A stretch of DNA of 64,000 nt from Adiantum capillus-veneris (taxonomy: Eukaryota; Streptophyta; Polypodiopsida; Polypodiales; Pteridaceae). How positions within the stretch are numbered: position 1 is the first letter of the stretch; each line of letters starts with the position of its first letter. Below the pieces are notes generated by a model. That model was given only the letters and a program-made list of their open reading frames with translations. It was not told the DNA's origin and did no database searches. The DNA lies in assembly GCA_014529385.2 (NCBI GenBank), contig CM043959.1, forward strand, positions 8,459,526 through 8,523,525. Reading direction: 5' to 3'. A program made the translations under genes and the position numbers. Of the stretch, positions 1-10,656 are shown one piece after another.

Positions 1-26
1 TTATCGCTCCTAAGTTTGATGAGTCC

Positions 27-1649
27 ATGCTAGATGAGCTTGTGAAGGGTATGCGTGACTTGAAGGTGAAGTTTACAAAGCTTGAAGAAAAAGGCCAACC
101 ATCAGGGCCACTTCCTAGGCAAAGACAACAGCCTAAAGAAGGGTTTGTTAATAGATGTATTTGGTGTGATAGTACAGACCATGTAAGAAGGGATTGTGAT
201 GATTTTAGTGATGCTTTGTCAAAAGATGTTGTCTTTTTTAAGGATGGTAAAATCCACTTAAGAGAGACAGGTCTACCCTTGAGAACTAACTTTGGGAAGG
301 GGGGAATGCAAACCTTAGTTGAAGATATGGCAACCAAGCATGCCACCTCTTCAGTTGAGGCAGATACTTATGGAGTAAAAATTGAACATTTTTGTGATGA
401 AAAGGTGAGTGACCATCATGGTCAAATTTGGTCAAATGTCATGCAATTAGCTAAAAAGGGAAAGCTTACAAAAGAGATTCTACATGAAGCAGGTGATTGC
501 ATACGTCTAGAAACAGGATGGAATGATCCAGTGGACTCATTGTCAGTGCATGCCTACATTACAAAATGCCAACAAAATGAGGCAATTGTAGAAGAGAAGC
601 GCAAACGTGAGAATGCTGATGAAGGACCATCAAAAAGAGCTTCTAGAAGTGGGGGAAGAAGCAATTCAATGCCTTCTCAAACACCCTCAACACAAGGAGC
701 ATCTCCACCTGAAGTACTCATGGAGGAGTCTACAACAGGAAAGAAGAAAGAGCTAACGAAAGGTAAGACAAAAGGCCCAACTTATAAACTACAATCTGAT
801 ATTGAGGTTGCTACAGATTTAAAGAAAGTCTTGGAGGAAAGGATCTTGAATAGCAAGATTGAGTTTACTCTGGGAGAAGTTCTTGGCATTGCAAAGCGTG
901 AATTCCATGAGGAGATCATTGACATCATCAAGAGAAAGAGGCAAACCCTTGCTGAAGTTTCTCGTCCACAGGTTGAAGGGGAAACCTCAAAGACACAAGG
1001 GATGCAACTGCAAAATAAGGAGAATGATGGAGCTGTGGTAGGATGCTACCAATCTAGTGGGAGAGTGAAGCAAGTGTATTTCTCAAATGATGATGAAGAA
1101 GTTGAAGGTATTCCTAGGAGTTACTATTCACGAAGTCATTGGGCAATGGCTACTACAGAAACTTTGGTCAAGGTAGGTGATCTTGAAGAGCCATTTGTTG
1201 CCTTGATTGACCATGGTTCAGAAATAAACATAATGTCAAAGAGTCTCTACAACAAGTGCAAATGGTCGATGGACACAGATGATGGCTGGATGGTAAAAGT
1301 GGAAAACAATTCATCCGGTGAATTCTATGCAGCATGTCCAGGTGTGAAGGTAACAATAGGTGATGTAAAGATTGACCAAAACTTCTTTATACAGGATACA
1401 TCTTCATATCATCTCATCCTTGGACAACCCTACATTGTGGGAGTTCGAATGGAAACAAAGGTAATGGATGATGGTTCAGTATATGCTAGAATACGTAGCA
1501 AAGATGGTAAACGAGCTGTCCAATTTCTCACAGTCTGTGTAAACCATGAAAGAAATCGTGACAACCTCAGAGAACATCCTCTACCAAAGGTAAGCAAAGA
1601 GTTTCATGATCATAGAGAAATGATGGGTTTTGGCCAAGTACCATTGTAA
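27..1649 (+). CDS. Gag C-terminus and aspartic protease of a Ty3-type element
   Basis: The 540-codon open frame continues a Gag that starts left of the window, so the ATG at 27 is probably internal. A nucleocapsid zinc knuckle (CIWCDSTDHVRRDC, CX2CX4HX4C, residues 44-57) would bind RNA during particle assembly. A charged linker rich in Lys, Glu and Ser follows. Around residue 395 is ALIDHGSEINIM, the retropepsin active-site loop; it has DHG where DTG or DSG is usual, which may impair cleavage. LILGQPYI near residue 470 matches the ILGxP segment of retropepsins. The frame ends at 1649, and reverse transcriptase resumes in another frame at 1718, so either a frameshift mutation or programmed recoding separates them. 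Family-level function is firm; activity is doubtful. Confidence 0.8.
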   Translation: MLDELVKGMRDLKVKFTKLEEKGQPSGPLPRQRQQPKEGFVNRCIWCDSTDHVRRDCDDFSDALSKDVVFFKDGKIHLRETGLPLRTNFGKGGMQTLVEDMATKHATSSVEADTYGVKIEHFCDEKVSDHHGQIWSNVMQLAKKGKLTKEILHEAGDCIRLETGWNDPVDSLSVHAYITKCQQNEAIVEEKRKRENADEGPSKRASRSGGRSNSMPSQTPSTQGASPPEVLMEESTTGKKKELTKGKTKGPTYKLQSDIEVATDLKKVLEERILNSKIEFTLGEVLGIAKREFHEEIIDIIKRKRQTLAEVSRPQVEGETSKTQGMQLQNKENDGAVVGCYQSSGRVKQVYFSNDDEEVEGIPRSYYSRSHWAMATTETLVKVGDLEEPFVALIDHGSEINIMSKSLYNKCKWSMDTDDGWMVKVENNSSGEFYAACPGVKVTIGDVKIDQNFFIQDTSSYHLILGQPYIVGVRMETKVMDDGSVYARIRSKDGKRAVQFLTVCVNHERNRDNLREHPLPKVSKEFHDHREMMGFGQVPL

Positions 1650-1717
1650 AGCGGGATTGCAGTGGTACAGAAAGAAAAAGGGTCTCGCTTGATAAAAAAA
1701 TAGGTGAAACTTTCTCG

Positions 1718-2884
1718 ATGAGCTCCTTGGTAACAAGGAATGGATCAGTATGTTTTACAAAACTTGAAGATTTGAAGAGATATGAGAGGCATTATGTGCA
1801 TAATGTACAAATAGGCATGAAAAAGAGTGGGTTTCTAAAACCTACTGAAAATGTTTTGGGTTTGTGTGAACAAGTTTCTTTTGTAGATACTATGGGTGAG
1901 CTTGATGCTATAATGAGGTCTAGTTTGCATCTTGAAAATGAATTTGTGGAAGTTTGCTCTATGGAAATGTATCAAGTAATAGAAGCCTTTAAAGAAAGCC
2001 AAACAGTTGGCCCAAAAGTCCATGTTGAAACTAAATACAAGAGTGTAGCAAAGAAGGTGAAACCAGTAGCTTCACCCTTACCACCCAACAACAAGGAAAA
2101 GATTGAACAGGCTTCTTTACAACCAAGTTTGCGGAATCCTAAAAAGATCGGGCATACCTTCACAAAGGAGTCCTTTCAAGAGTTGCAGATTGGTTGCGAG
2201 GAGTTTCTAACACAGGAGGAGACAAAGTGCTTCAAAGAAATGCTTTCAAAGCATGGTAAGGCTTTTGCATTTGAGCCACATGAGATAGGATGTGTTGATC
2301 CTTATATTGTAGCTCCTATGGTAATTTTCACAATACCTCATGTGCCTTGGAATCTGCGGCCTATTCCAGTTCCAAAGGCTCATTTGCCAAAGTTAGTAGA
2401 GCTACTGAATGAGAAAATCAAAATGGGAATCTTGGAGCCTTCTTGTGCTCCATACTCAAACAGGTGGTTCACAGTTCCAAAGAAGAATGGTTCTCTACGC
2501 TTCATCCAAGATATGCAACCAGTGAACAAGGTGACAATTAGAAATGTAGGTACAGGTCCAATTGTGGATGAATTTGCAGAGGCGTTTGCAGGGAGGGCAA
2601 TCTACTCAATGGGGGATCTCTACTCAGGGTATGATCAATTTCAGCTTGCAATCGAAAGCAGAGACTTGACAACCATGAGGACACCTTTGGGTTTGGTAAG
2701 GATGTGTACCTTGCCACAGGGAGCAACCAACTCGGTTGCACATATGATGAATGGGATGAATAAGGTCTTACATGACTTTATTCCTCAAATCACAATGCCT
2801 TTCATTGATGATTTGCCTTTCATCCATGAAAAAGCTAAAGGAGTTACTCCAGTCAGCAACGACTTTGAGAAAGGTAGACTATGA
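1718..2884 (+). pseudogene. Reverse transcriptase (fingers and palm), truncated by internal deletion
   Basis: This frame holds the Ty3-type RT fingers and palm: PYSNRWFTVPKKNGSLRFI (residues ~245-263), YSMGDLYSGYDQFQLA with the first catalytic Asp, LPQGATNS, and the YxDD-type catalytic box as FIDDLP near residue 364. Directly after this box the frame runs into 20 codons of out-of-frame sequence and stops. The next recognisable sequence, in another frame, is the RT-RNase H connection (EKAKG / KKLKELLQSATTLRKVDY). The thumb and most of the connection domain, normally well over 100 residues, are missing between ~2815 and ~2830. The ~170-residue N-terminal part (1718-2230) is unassigned. The deletion should abolish polymerase activity. 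Confidence 0.82.
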
Positions 2885-4784
2885 GTGTCAAAGGCCAGTG
2901 ATTGTGACAGTAGATACCAGTCCTACAGGGATTGGATGGGCAATAGGGCAAGATGACAAAGAAGGACACAAGTATGTGGTAAGATTTGGAGCAAAGGTAC
3001 TAAGTGCTCGTCAAAGAAACTATCCACAGATAAAGAGAGAGTTATGGGGTATGATTACAGCCTTGAAAAGTAGGAAAGAGTACCTAATTGGTGCATGTGT
3101 GGTTGTAGAAACAGATTGTCTACCACTTCTTGGGATGATTACAAGATGCTCAACACCAAACATTGCTATGTTGCGGTGGATTGCCTACATTAAGTCCTTA
3201 AATCCCGAGTTTAAGCACATTGCAGGTAAAGACAATAGAGTGGCAAATATGCTATCAAGGGCAAGGTATGAAGATGAGTCACAAATGATTGATGAGGGAG
3301 ATGATGTAGGCACAAAATTCTATTCTATCTCTCATGTCAAAGGTAACAATGTCTGCATGACTAATTCACTTGAATTGTTCTTGAAAGATCTTTATGAAGG
3401 TGATTGGCTTTCTATTGGAAGGTACTTGAGTACTCTAACAAAAGAGGATGATTGGTCTGAACAAGAATTCAAGAGGATACGCAGGAAAGCATATGGGTAC
3501 TTTTTAAGGGATGGTTACTTGTGGAAGCATCCTAAACAAAAGGGTGCTACACCACAACGGGTTATATGTAAAAAAGAGACTCAAGTAAAGCTCATGCAAG
3601 AGTTTCATGAGAGTCTATGGGCTGGACACAGGGGTGTGTGGGCAACCTTCTCCAAGTTGAAAGAAAAATACTGGTGGAAGGGTATGTATAAAGATGTATC
3701 TCAGTTTGTAGAGTCATGTGTAACTTGTCAAATGTATTCAAATGTTCGACATCGTGATGGATTTCACCCTACATATCCACTAGCCATGCACTATAAATGG
3801 GTTGTGGATCTAGACACGATGCCTTTAGGACTCTGGCAGATGAGATACTTGGTTCTTGCACGAGAGGACCTAACTAACCAGGTTGAAGGAAGAGCATTAA
3901 GAGCTAAGACCACAGAAGCTGTGTGCAAATTCCTTCTTGATGAGGTGATTTGCCGTTATGGTTGTGTGGGAAAAATCACTGCAGATCGAGGTGAACTAGA
4001 TGCCGAAGAAGCAAGGGAGTTATTTTCTAGATTAGGGATCAAGCTTTCTCTTACTACAGCTTACAACCCTGAAGGCAATGGAAAGAGTGAAAGAGGGCAT
4101 CCTCCTATCATCAAAGCTTTGGCCAAGGCTTGCGAAGGAAGAGTTGGTGAGTGGCCAAAATTGTTACCATATGCTTTATGGGCTGATCGTACAACACATA
4201 GCTCAGTAACTGGCTACATACCTGCGGAGCTAATGCATGGTCAAAAGCCAGTGATGCCGATTGAGGATACAATTCCCACATGGAATGTACTACCTTGGCA
4301 AGGGGGGCTTAGTAGGGAAGATCTCCTTGCACTGCGTATAAGGCAGCTAGAGAGAAGACCTGGAGACATTGAAGCTGCAAAATAACGACTCAAAAATGCA
4401 AGGTTGAAAAACAAGGACTATTTTGATAAGCAACATCGACTCAGGAGCAAAGCAATTGACAAAGGTGACTGGGTTTTAGTGTATGATAGTAGCCTTGATA
4501 ACCAGCACACAGTCATGCGTAAGTTCTCAAAAAGATGGTTTGGACCGTATGTTGTAAAGCATGTGCATGAAAATGCTACTTACATCTTGTCTGAACTAGA
4601 TGGTACAGAAGTAAAGATTCCCATTGCAGGAAAAAGGATTAAAATGTTTAAGAGAAGAGGAGACAATGATCTAGAAGATATGGATGAGGAAGAAGAGAAA
4701 AACACAAGTGAAGATCAAAGTGAACATGAAGCTCTGGAATCATCCAGTGAAGAAGAAGACAAGGAAGATGTACAAGAGGTCTAA
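2820..4784 (+). pseudogene. RNase H and integrase of the Ty3-type element, with one in-frame stop
   Basis: RNase H starts at about 2905 with TVDTSPTGIGWAIGQDD, followed by ETDCLPLLG. The integrase zinc-binding domain is HESLWAGH...CVTCQMYS (3607-3735, HHCC). The catalytic core shows WVVDLDTMPLG, then TADRGELDAEEA and NPEGNGKSERGH, fitting a D,D(35)E arrangement. A TAA at 4383-4385 interrupts the frame; reading continues in the same frame (KNKDYFDKQH, 4407 on) into the C-terminal DNA-binding portion, with WFGPYVVKHV resembling the GPY/F module, and ends in a Glu/Ser-rich acidic tail at 4784. The single stop lies between core and C-terminal domain, so it looks like a point mutation. The gene supplied RNA-primer removal and cDNA insertion. 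Confidence 0.85.
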
Positions 4785-4825
4785 TCTTACAAAAAGACAA
4801 TGTGGCACATACCGGAGGATGTGCA

Positions 4826-4842
4826 GGTTTAGAGGGGGTGGA
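4826..4842 (+). promoter_or_regulatory. Polypurine tract (plus-strand primer) of the gag-pol element
   Basis: TTTAGAGGGGGTGGA lies immediately before the LTR start TGTC at 4843. The same sequence precedes the second LTR at 9824, which fixes the boundary. Position and composition are those of a polypurine tract. Confidence 0.75.
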
Positions 4843-5667
4843 TGTCCTGCTGTGACACGTACATAGTGGGAACGCATGCTACAAGATCTATCTTGTATTT
4901 TTTTAGATACATAATTATATTTCCTATAGTGTACATATTCATATTTAAGTACAATAATAAGCCTTCTATCTCATCCTATTATTTTTCTCAAGGGTAACAT
5001 ATCCTTACTTTACCATCAGAAAATACTATGGGAAAAGCATCAATAGCTCCGCCTCTTTAACTTGGGGCAAAAAGCATTGATTCTTTATTTCTACTATTTC
5101 ATTATCATCTCACACCCTAGCTAGATCCTATATCTAGGGGAAAATCCAATATATATATATTCTATGTATTTTTTATACTTTTCTTATATTTCTTTTTAAA
5201 TAGCTACTAGGAGAGAATCAAATCCTAGTGGGACACTAGGTGGCATGATTTCAAAGATACACTTATTTTAATACATTATTGCAAGCATGATTACAAAAAT
5301 TTGTCAAGGAGTAACGTCATGCTTTCATATGGCATGAGGTGTCCTTTGGAATTAAATGAAAGTCTAGGCTAAGGAGACCACATGAAGACTTTTGCTGCCA
5401 TAAATGGACCCTATTTTGATGAAATTTTTACACAAGGTTCCAATCCGAATTGGAAAATGATTTTAAAATGAAAATCGTAGCTAATGAGCTGAAGTTTTTT
5501 TCCATATTTTTACTTTTTTATTTGGAGCCACGGTTGAGGAGATATGATCAAAATACTGGACCCCAGTCTGCCCACATCATGCAAGGATAGCTCATTTCCA
5601 ACATTTCCAATTCATGTTCACACTGGCTCCTCTCTTCTTGTGTAAACCCTTGGGGGTTCCCTTCACC

Positions 5668-5675
5668 TATAAAAG
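5668..5675 (+). promoter_or_regulatory. TATA box of LTR copy 1
   Basis: CCTATAAAAGGGGA is a strong plant TATA context, conserved in the second LTR at 10649. Transcription would be expected to start about 30 bp downstream, near 5700, making most of the LTR R/U5 leader. Confidence 0.65.
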
Positions 5676-6291
5676 GGGACCTCTTCTTCCTTGGAAAGAA
5701 CTCAAGCATTCAAGCCCTTGATGAGAGGAATTCTCGAGGGAGTGAGTAGTAATGCCTAATTGTACTTAGCCATTAGCATAAGCCCAAGCCTACACTTTCT
5801 CCTAGAGGGAGACTAGCCATTCTTGCAACAAGCTAACCTTGGAAGATCAACTCTAATCAAAGAAGGTCTTGCACTTGGTGTATCAATCAAAGTGGAATTA
5901 TCCACTCTTCTTCTCTCTCCCATCAATAATGGTGCCGAAGGGTTTCAAGAAAGATGTGTTCTACATTGATGTTTTCTTGATTTCTTGTTGTTTTCATTTT
6001 CATCTCTAATCCAACATATATATATATATATATATATATGTATCTAATCTCATCTCCTTAACCAAACCTATCTCTTTCATTCTTAGTAATTCATCCTCTC
6101 TGGGTTCTCTTGCTACAGGTACATCTCTCCCCGCAGTATCCTTATTGCCTACGGGCAAGAATAGGGCTTGGGAGGGAAACTTCTCATCTCTTCACTTCTC
6201 TCATATCTATATTTCTCACATACTATCCTAGATGAATAACCCACATGATGATCATTTCTATCGCTTTCACTCTGTACAATCTATTAGAATT

Positions 6292-7431
6292 AACGTATGG
6301 ATTAGCCATAAAATATATACACTTTCAACAACGTATAGTGTTTCTCTTTGGCCCAGAAAGGCTTAATGAAATACTTCTATCACCGGATCCCATCATACTA
6401 CCTCTCATAGACTATAACTTTTTTTTTTACGTAAGCGCAGCTATCTTGCTATGAACCAAGAGGATTTGTACACACAATTAATCCCAATCACTAGACAAAA
6501 TATATATATTATGGTAAGCACAAAACTACAATTCCAAAGAACAATTCGTAGCCTATTTGGTCAGCCAAGATTGAATGCCATTAACTCATCGATTAACCCT
6601 TTCATATTACCCATGATACGATATGACCATAGCCTTGATGTTTTCATCTTCATATTTTTTTGACATTCTCTTTTGCGTTCTTTCTTTGTGTGTGTGAGTG
6701 CAAGAGAGAAAGAGTGAGTCTTCTTTGATTGCACTTCTTTCCAAACCCTAGTCTTCATGGCATCTATGGTTTAACTCCTTCATATAGTTTTTGTTGAGTT
6801 CTCTCACAAACTCTCACAGCCATAAGCCCGGTGCTTTCTTGGCAAGACCGCAAATTTCTCGACAACGTATGGATTAGCCGTAAAATACACTTTCAACAAC
6901 GTATAGTGTTTCTATTCGGCCCGGAAAGGCTCAATGAAATACTTCTATCACCGGATCCCATCATACTACCGCTCATAGACTATAATTTTTCTTTTGATGT
7001 AAGCGTAGTTATCTTGCTACGAACCAAGAGGATTTGTACACACAATTAATCCCAATCACTAGACAAAATATATATATTATGGTAAGCACAAAACTACAAT
7101 TCCAAAGAACAATTCGTAGCCTATTTGGTCAGCCAAGATTGAATGCCATTAACTCATCCATTAACCCTTTCATATTACCCATGATACGATATGACCATAG
7201 CCTTGATGTTTTCATCTTCGTATTGTTTTCACATTCTCTTTTGTGTTCTTTCTTTGTGGGTGTGAGTGCTAGAGAGAAAGAGTGAGTCTTCTTTGATTGC
7301 ACTTCTTTCCAAACCCTAGTCTTCATGGCATCTATGGTTTAACTCCTTCATATAGTTTTGTTGAGTTCTCTCACAAACTCTCACAGCCATAAGTCTGGTG
7401 CTTTCCTGGCAAGACCGCAAATTTCTCGACA
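6292..7431 (+). repeat. 573-bp tandem duplication inside LTR copy 1
   Basis: Unit 1 starts at AACGTATGGATTAGCC (6292); unit 2 starts with the same words at 6865, joined directly to the LTR 3' end CTCGAC. The second LTR holds a single unit (11258-11827). The units differ by scattered substitutions and by a 4-bp insertion (TATA) in unit 1, so the duplication is not brand new. Confidence 0.88.
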
Positions 7432-7455
7432 TATTTTTGGTGAACCCGACGCGAA
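7432..7455 (+). promoter_or_regulatory. Primer-binding-site-like leader after LTR copy 1
   Basis: Eight bases after the LTR end comes TGGTGAACCCGACGCG; a TGG start is what pairing with a tRNA CCA end requires. It does not match the initiator-Met site used by the copia elements here, and I cannot name the tRNA. Confidence 0.4.
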
Positions 7456-7480
7456 CAAGCCTGGGTGAGAGTACATAAAG

Positions 7481-9847
7481 ATGGTTAGCAGAGTGGAGCA
7501 GCTATATGCTGAAATGAAAGATCTTGAAGATAGATGCAAATGGCTTGAAGAAGAAGACCGGATTCAAAAAGCGATTGAAAGCGCTATGCAATACGTATAT
7601 AATGAGCTTAATATATTCAAAGGCTATGATCCAGAAGGATATCTTGAGTGCTATGTGACAGAGATGAGGCTTCAAGCAATTCCAGAAGCTCGGATGATTG
7701 CAGCATTTGTTGAACTTGTGAGTGATGATTTCAAGCACCAAGTTCAAGACTATGTAAGTGTATATGCAAGCAACTGGGGTGAGTTTTCTACAGCTATAAC
7801 ACAGGTATGCTTGGAACATCAAGACCAAGAGATGGAGCAGAGTGGAAGTGGATGTGACCAGCTAGATTTGGTGTCTCCTGTAAGCCATGCAAGTGTCAAC
7901 ACATCCATACAGGCCAATTTAGAAGCAGTAATAGATGCATATCTTTTGCAAGATGCAAATTTATTGTATGCAGATGAAGCAGACATAGTCCAAGCTATTT
8001 ATGCATGTTTGGGTCTTGTAACCCTCGTATCTCAAGATAATGACTCTCATGATGCTATCCAAGCGCCTGAAACGGCTCAAAGCGACTTAGAGGATGATGC
8101 AAACTCGTCGGCTATGATAGATGATTTGGACGCTCCTTTTGATTCGTTTGAAGATGCACATGAGTGTATATACAAGGATGAGGATGCTATGGTTTTGACA
8201 GAGGATGTGAAGGGAAAACAGGTGGAAGACGGCTATATTAGTGATGTGCTACAATCTACTTTTGAGTTGATCCAGGAACTTTTACCAAGTTTAGAAGAGC
8301 CGGATGCCTATACTGAAGACATATACCAGGATGAAGAAGCCATTATCAATGCTTTCCTATGCGAGTTTGATGCATGTGGTACTACCCAAATGGATATGCC
8401 TAGCTGCAAAAGTGCTAATTTAGAGGGGGTGACTGAAAATCTCTTCCTTTGTGAGTATAGCTCTGCTAGTAGCATTGCGGATTGTGAAGTACCTCAGTTA
8501 GACGAGGTGGAAGAAGAGGAGTGCATTGACAGAGTAATATGTATGTCTTGTATATATGGAGTAGCAGATGTGATGCAGATGACTCATGAAATTGTGCCTT
8601 ATTTAGAGCTAGATGCAGCAAGCTTTCACAATTCCATGGTAGAGGAAGGAATGACAGATGCAGATTCTCTGCATGAGGATTGGGGTTCTGCAGTTGAAGC
8701 TATGAATCTTCAAGATTCACAAATCAAAGATAGAAAAGTGTTTGGTTATGCTATACAGGTTGAAGTGACATTAGAGGATAGAGTAGAAGAGCAAGAAACC
8801 TCTTCGGATATGGTCTGTGATGGGGGTGATATTTCTTATCTGTGTGAAGATGCAAATAAAGATGCTTTCCATAATGTGCCTACTATACAGGGTTCTAAGA
8901 AATTCGGTTGCCTACAGGTATGCAAACAATATCTGAGGCATAAAAGGGATTTAGGTCTTGTGTCACAGGGTATAAATTGCAAGCAGGTTTGTGAGCATCT
9001 ATCTGCTATGGATAGGAAGGGTATACATGGTGATTCCTTGAAGCAAGAAGAGGATGCTAGCTCTATGCTGACACCAGAGTCATGTAATGAAGAAGGGTTC
9101 TCCCTAGATGAGTGGAGACATGATTCAGTTGAAGATAATTTAGCGATGAGTCAAAAAGGAAGAAGGGGTGAAGATATTGTGTCAGAGACTAACTCCAAGG
9201 AGGTTTTTGAGCAGTCAGTTACAAGTGACCGGGAGCATACCTACCAGGATGATTTGGAAAGGGAATTAGACACCATATTTGAGAGGTATGCAAAGTTTTA
9301 TGCTATAAAGCTGGAGAGGTATTTGGTAAAAGGTGAGAGAATTGATGAGAGGTTTACCATGCACATTTCTGAGGTTTCTCTCGATGTTGAGAAAGGCTAT
9401 CTAGAGGATTCTTTTGAGAATGAAGATGCAGATTCAGACTTCTATGCGAAAGAGGTACATATGGATTTAGAGGTTGGTCAGAAAGTTGAAGTGCAGTTTC
9501 AAAAATCTTTCAAGTATATTACAGGAAGCCTGGAAGTGTTTTTTGAAGAGGAGGATGAGGAACTTATGTCTCTACGTCATGAAGATTTTGCGCATAATGG
9601 AGATTTGTTACATATATTTTGGAGACAGATGTATATAACAATTCCTTCTGATCTGAGAGCAATTAAAATATGCGGAGAATCTCAATGCTTAGTACAATAC
9701 AAGTTATTGAGTTACCCATATGATCCTGGAGGAGGTCATGGGATGCCAGGGGATACAATTGCTTTCACAAGTTACCATGAGGTTGGCACATGCCGGAGGA
9801 TGTGCAGGTTTAGAGGGGGTGGATGTCGTGCTGTGACACGTACATAG
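7481..9847 (+). CDS. Acidic Gag-like protein of a non-autonomous LTR element
   Basis: A single 788-codon frame starts at an ATG 50 bases after the LTR and runs through the polypurine tract to a stop inside the next LTR. Residues ~1-35 look like a coiled coil. Residues ~45-115 (FKGYDPEGYLECYVTEMRLQ, then DDFKHQVQDYV, NWGEFSTAI) have the layout of a Ty3-type Gag capsid domain: conserved F-x-G, Y-x-x-E-M and W-x-x-F. The remaining ~650 residues are strongly Asp/Glu-rich and I recognise nothing there. There is no zinc knuckle, protease, RT or integrase, so the element would depend on enzymes in trans, presumably from the gag-pol partner sharing its LTR. The long open frame despite age suggests selection. 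The last ~20 codons overlap the PPT and LTR and may be incidental. Confidence 0.65.
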   Translation: MVSRVEQLYAEMKDLEDRCKWLEEEDRIQKAIESAMQYVYNELNIFKGYDPEGYLECYVTEMRLQAIPEARMIAAFVELVSDDFKHQVQDYVSVYASNWGEFSTAITQVCLEHQDQEMEQSGSGCDQLDLVSPVSHASVNTSIQANLEAVIDAYLLQDANLLYADEADIVQAIYACLGLVTLVSQDNDSHDAIQAPETAQSDLEDDANSSAMIDDLDAPFDSFEDAHECIYKDEDAMVLTEDVKGKQVEDGYISDVLQSTFELIQELLPSLEEPDAYTEDIYQDEEAIINAFLCEFDACGTTQMDMPSCKSANLEGVTENLFLCEYSSASSIADCEVPQLDEVEEEECIDRVICMSCIYGVADVMQMTHEIVPYLELDAASFHNSMVEEGMTDADSLHEDWGSAVEAMNLQDSQIKDRKVFGYAIQVEVTLEDRVEEQETSSDMVCDGGDISYLCEDANKDAFHNVPTIQGSKKFGCLQVCKQYLRHKRDLGLVSQGINCKQVCEHLSAMDRKGIHGDSLKQEEDASSMLTPESCNEEGFSLDEWRHDSVEDNLAMSQKGRRGEDIVSETNSKEVFEQSVTSDREHTYQDDLERELDTIFERYAKFYAIKLERYLVKGERIDERFTMHISEVSLDVEKGYLEDSFENEDADSDFYAKEVHMDLEVGQKVEVQFQKSFKYITGSLEVFFEEEDEELMSLRHEDFAHNGDLLHIFWRQMYITIPSDLRAIKICGESQCLVQYKLLSYPYDPGGGHGMPGDTIAFTSYHEVGTCRRMCRFRGGGCRAVTRT
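9809..9823 (+). promoter_or_regulatory. Polypurine tract of the non-autonomous element
   Basis: TTTAGAGGGGGTGGA, identical to the tract at 4826-4842 and directly followed by the TGTC start of LTR copy 2. It lies inside the final codons of the long ORF. Confidence 0.75.
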
Positions 9848-10648
9848 TGGGAACACATGCTACAAGAGTTATCTTATAATTTTTTAGATCCATAATTATC
9901 TTTCCTATAATGTACATATGCATATTTAAGTATAATAATAAGCCTTCTATCTCATCCTATTATTTTTTTCAAGGGTAACCTATTCTTACTTTACCATCAA
10001 AAAATACTATGGGAAAAGCATCAATAGCTCCGCCTCTTTAACTTGGGACAAAAAGCATTGATTCTTTATTTCTACTATTTCATTATCATCTCACACCCTA
10101 GCTAGATCCTATATCTAGGGTAAACTCCAATATATATATATTCTATGTATTTTTTATACTTTTCTTATATTTCTTTTTAAATAGCTACTAGGAGAGAATC
10201 AAATCATAGTGGGACACTAGGTGGCATGATTTCAAAGATACACTTATTTTAATGTATTATTGCAAGCATGATTACAAAACTTTGTCAAGGAGCAATGTCA
10301 TGCTTTCATATGGCATGAGGTGCCCTTTGGAATTAAATGAAAGTCTAGGCTAAGGAGACCACATGAAGACTTTTGCTTCCATAAATGGACCCTATTTTGA
10401 TGAAATTTTTACACAAGGTTCCAATCCGAATTGGAAAACAATTTTAAAATAAAAATCGTAGCTAATAAGCTGAAGTTTTTGCCCATATTTTTACTTTTTT
10501 ATTTGGAGCCACGGTTGAGGAGATATGATCAAAATACTGGACCCCAGTCTACCCACATCATGCAAGGGCAGCTCATTTCCAACTTTTCCAATTCCTGTTC
10601 ACACTGGCTCCTCTCTTCTTGTGTAAACCCTTGGGGGTTTCCTTCACC

Positions 10649-10656
10649 TATAAAAG
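10649..10656 (+). promoter_or_regulatory. TATA box of LTR copy 2
   Basis: CCTATAAAAGGGGACC, the same as in LTR copy 1 at 5668. Confidence 0.65.

Larger units (their letters stand above)
4843..7431 (+). repeat. Long LTR, copy 1 (2589 bp) with internal duplication
   Basis: Begins TGTC and ends GACA, and is near-identical along most of its length to 9824-11827. It is about 585 bp longer than that copy, nearly all explained by a 573-bp tandem duplication at its 3' end. It carries a TATA box at 5668, a (TA)n tract at 6016-6039 that is much shorter in the other copy, and the paired mini-ORF region described separately. Confidence 0.85.
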
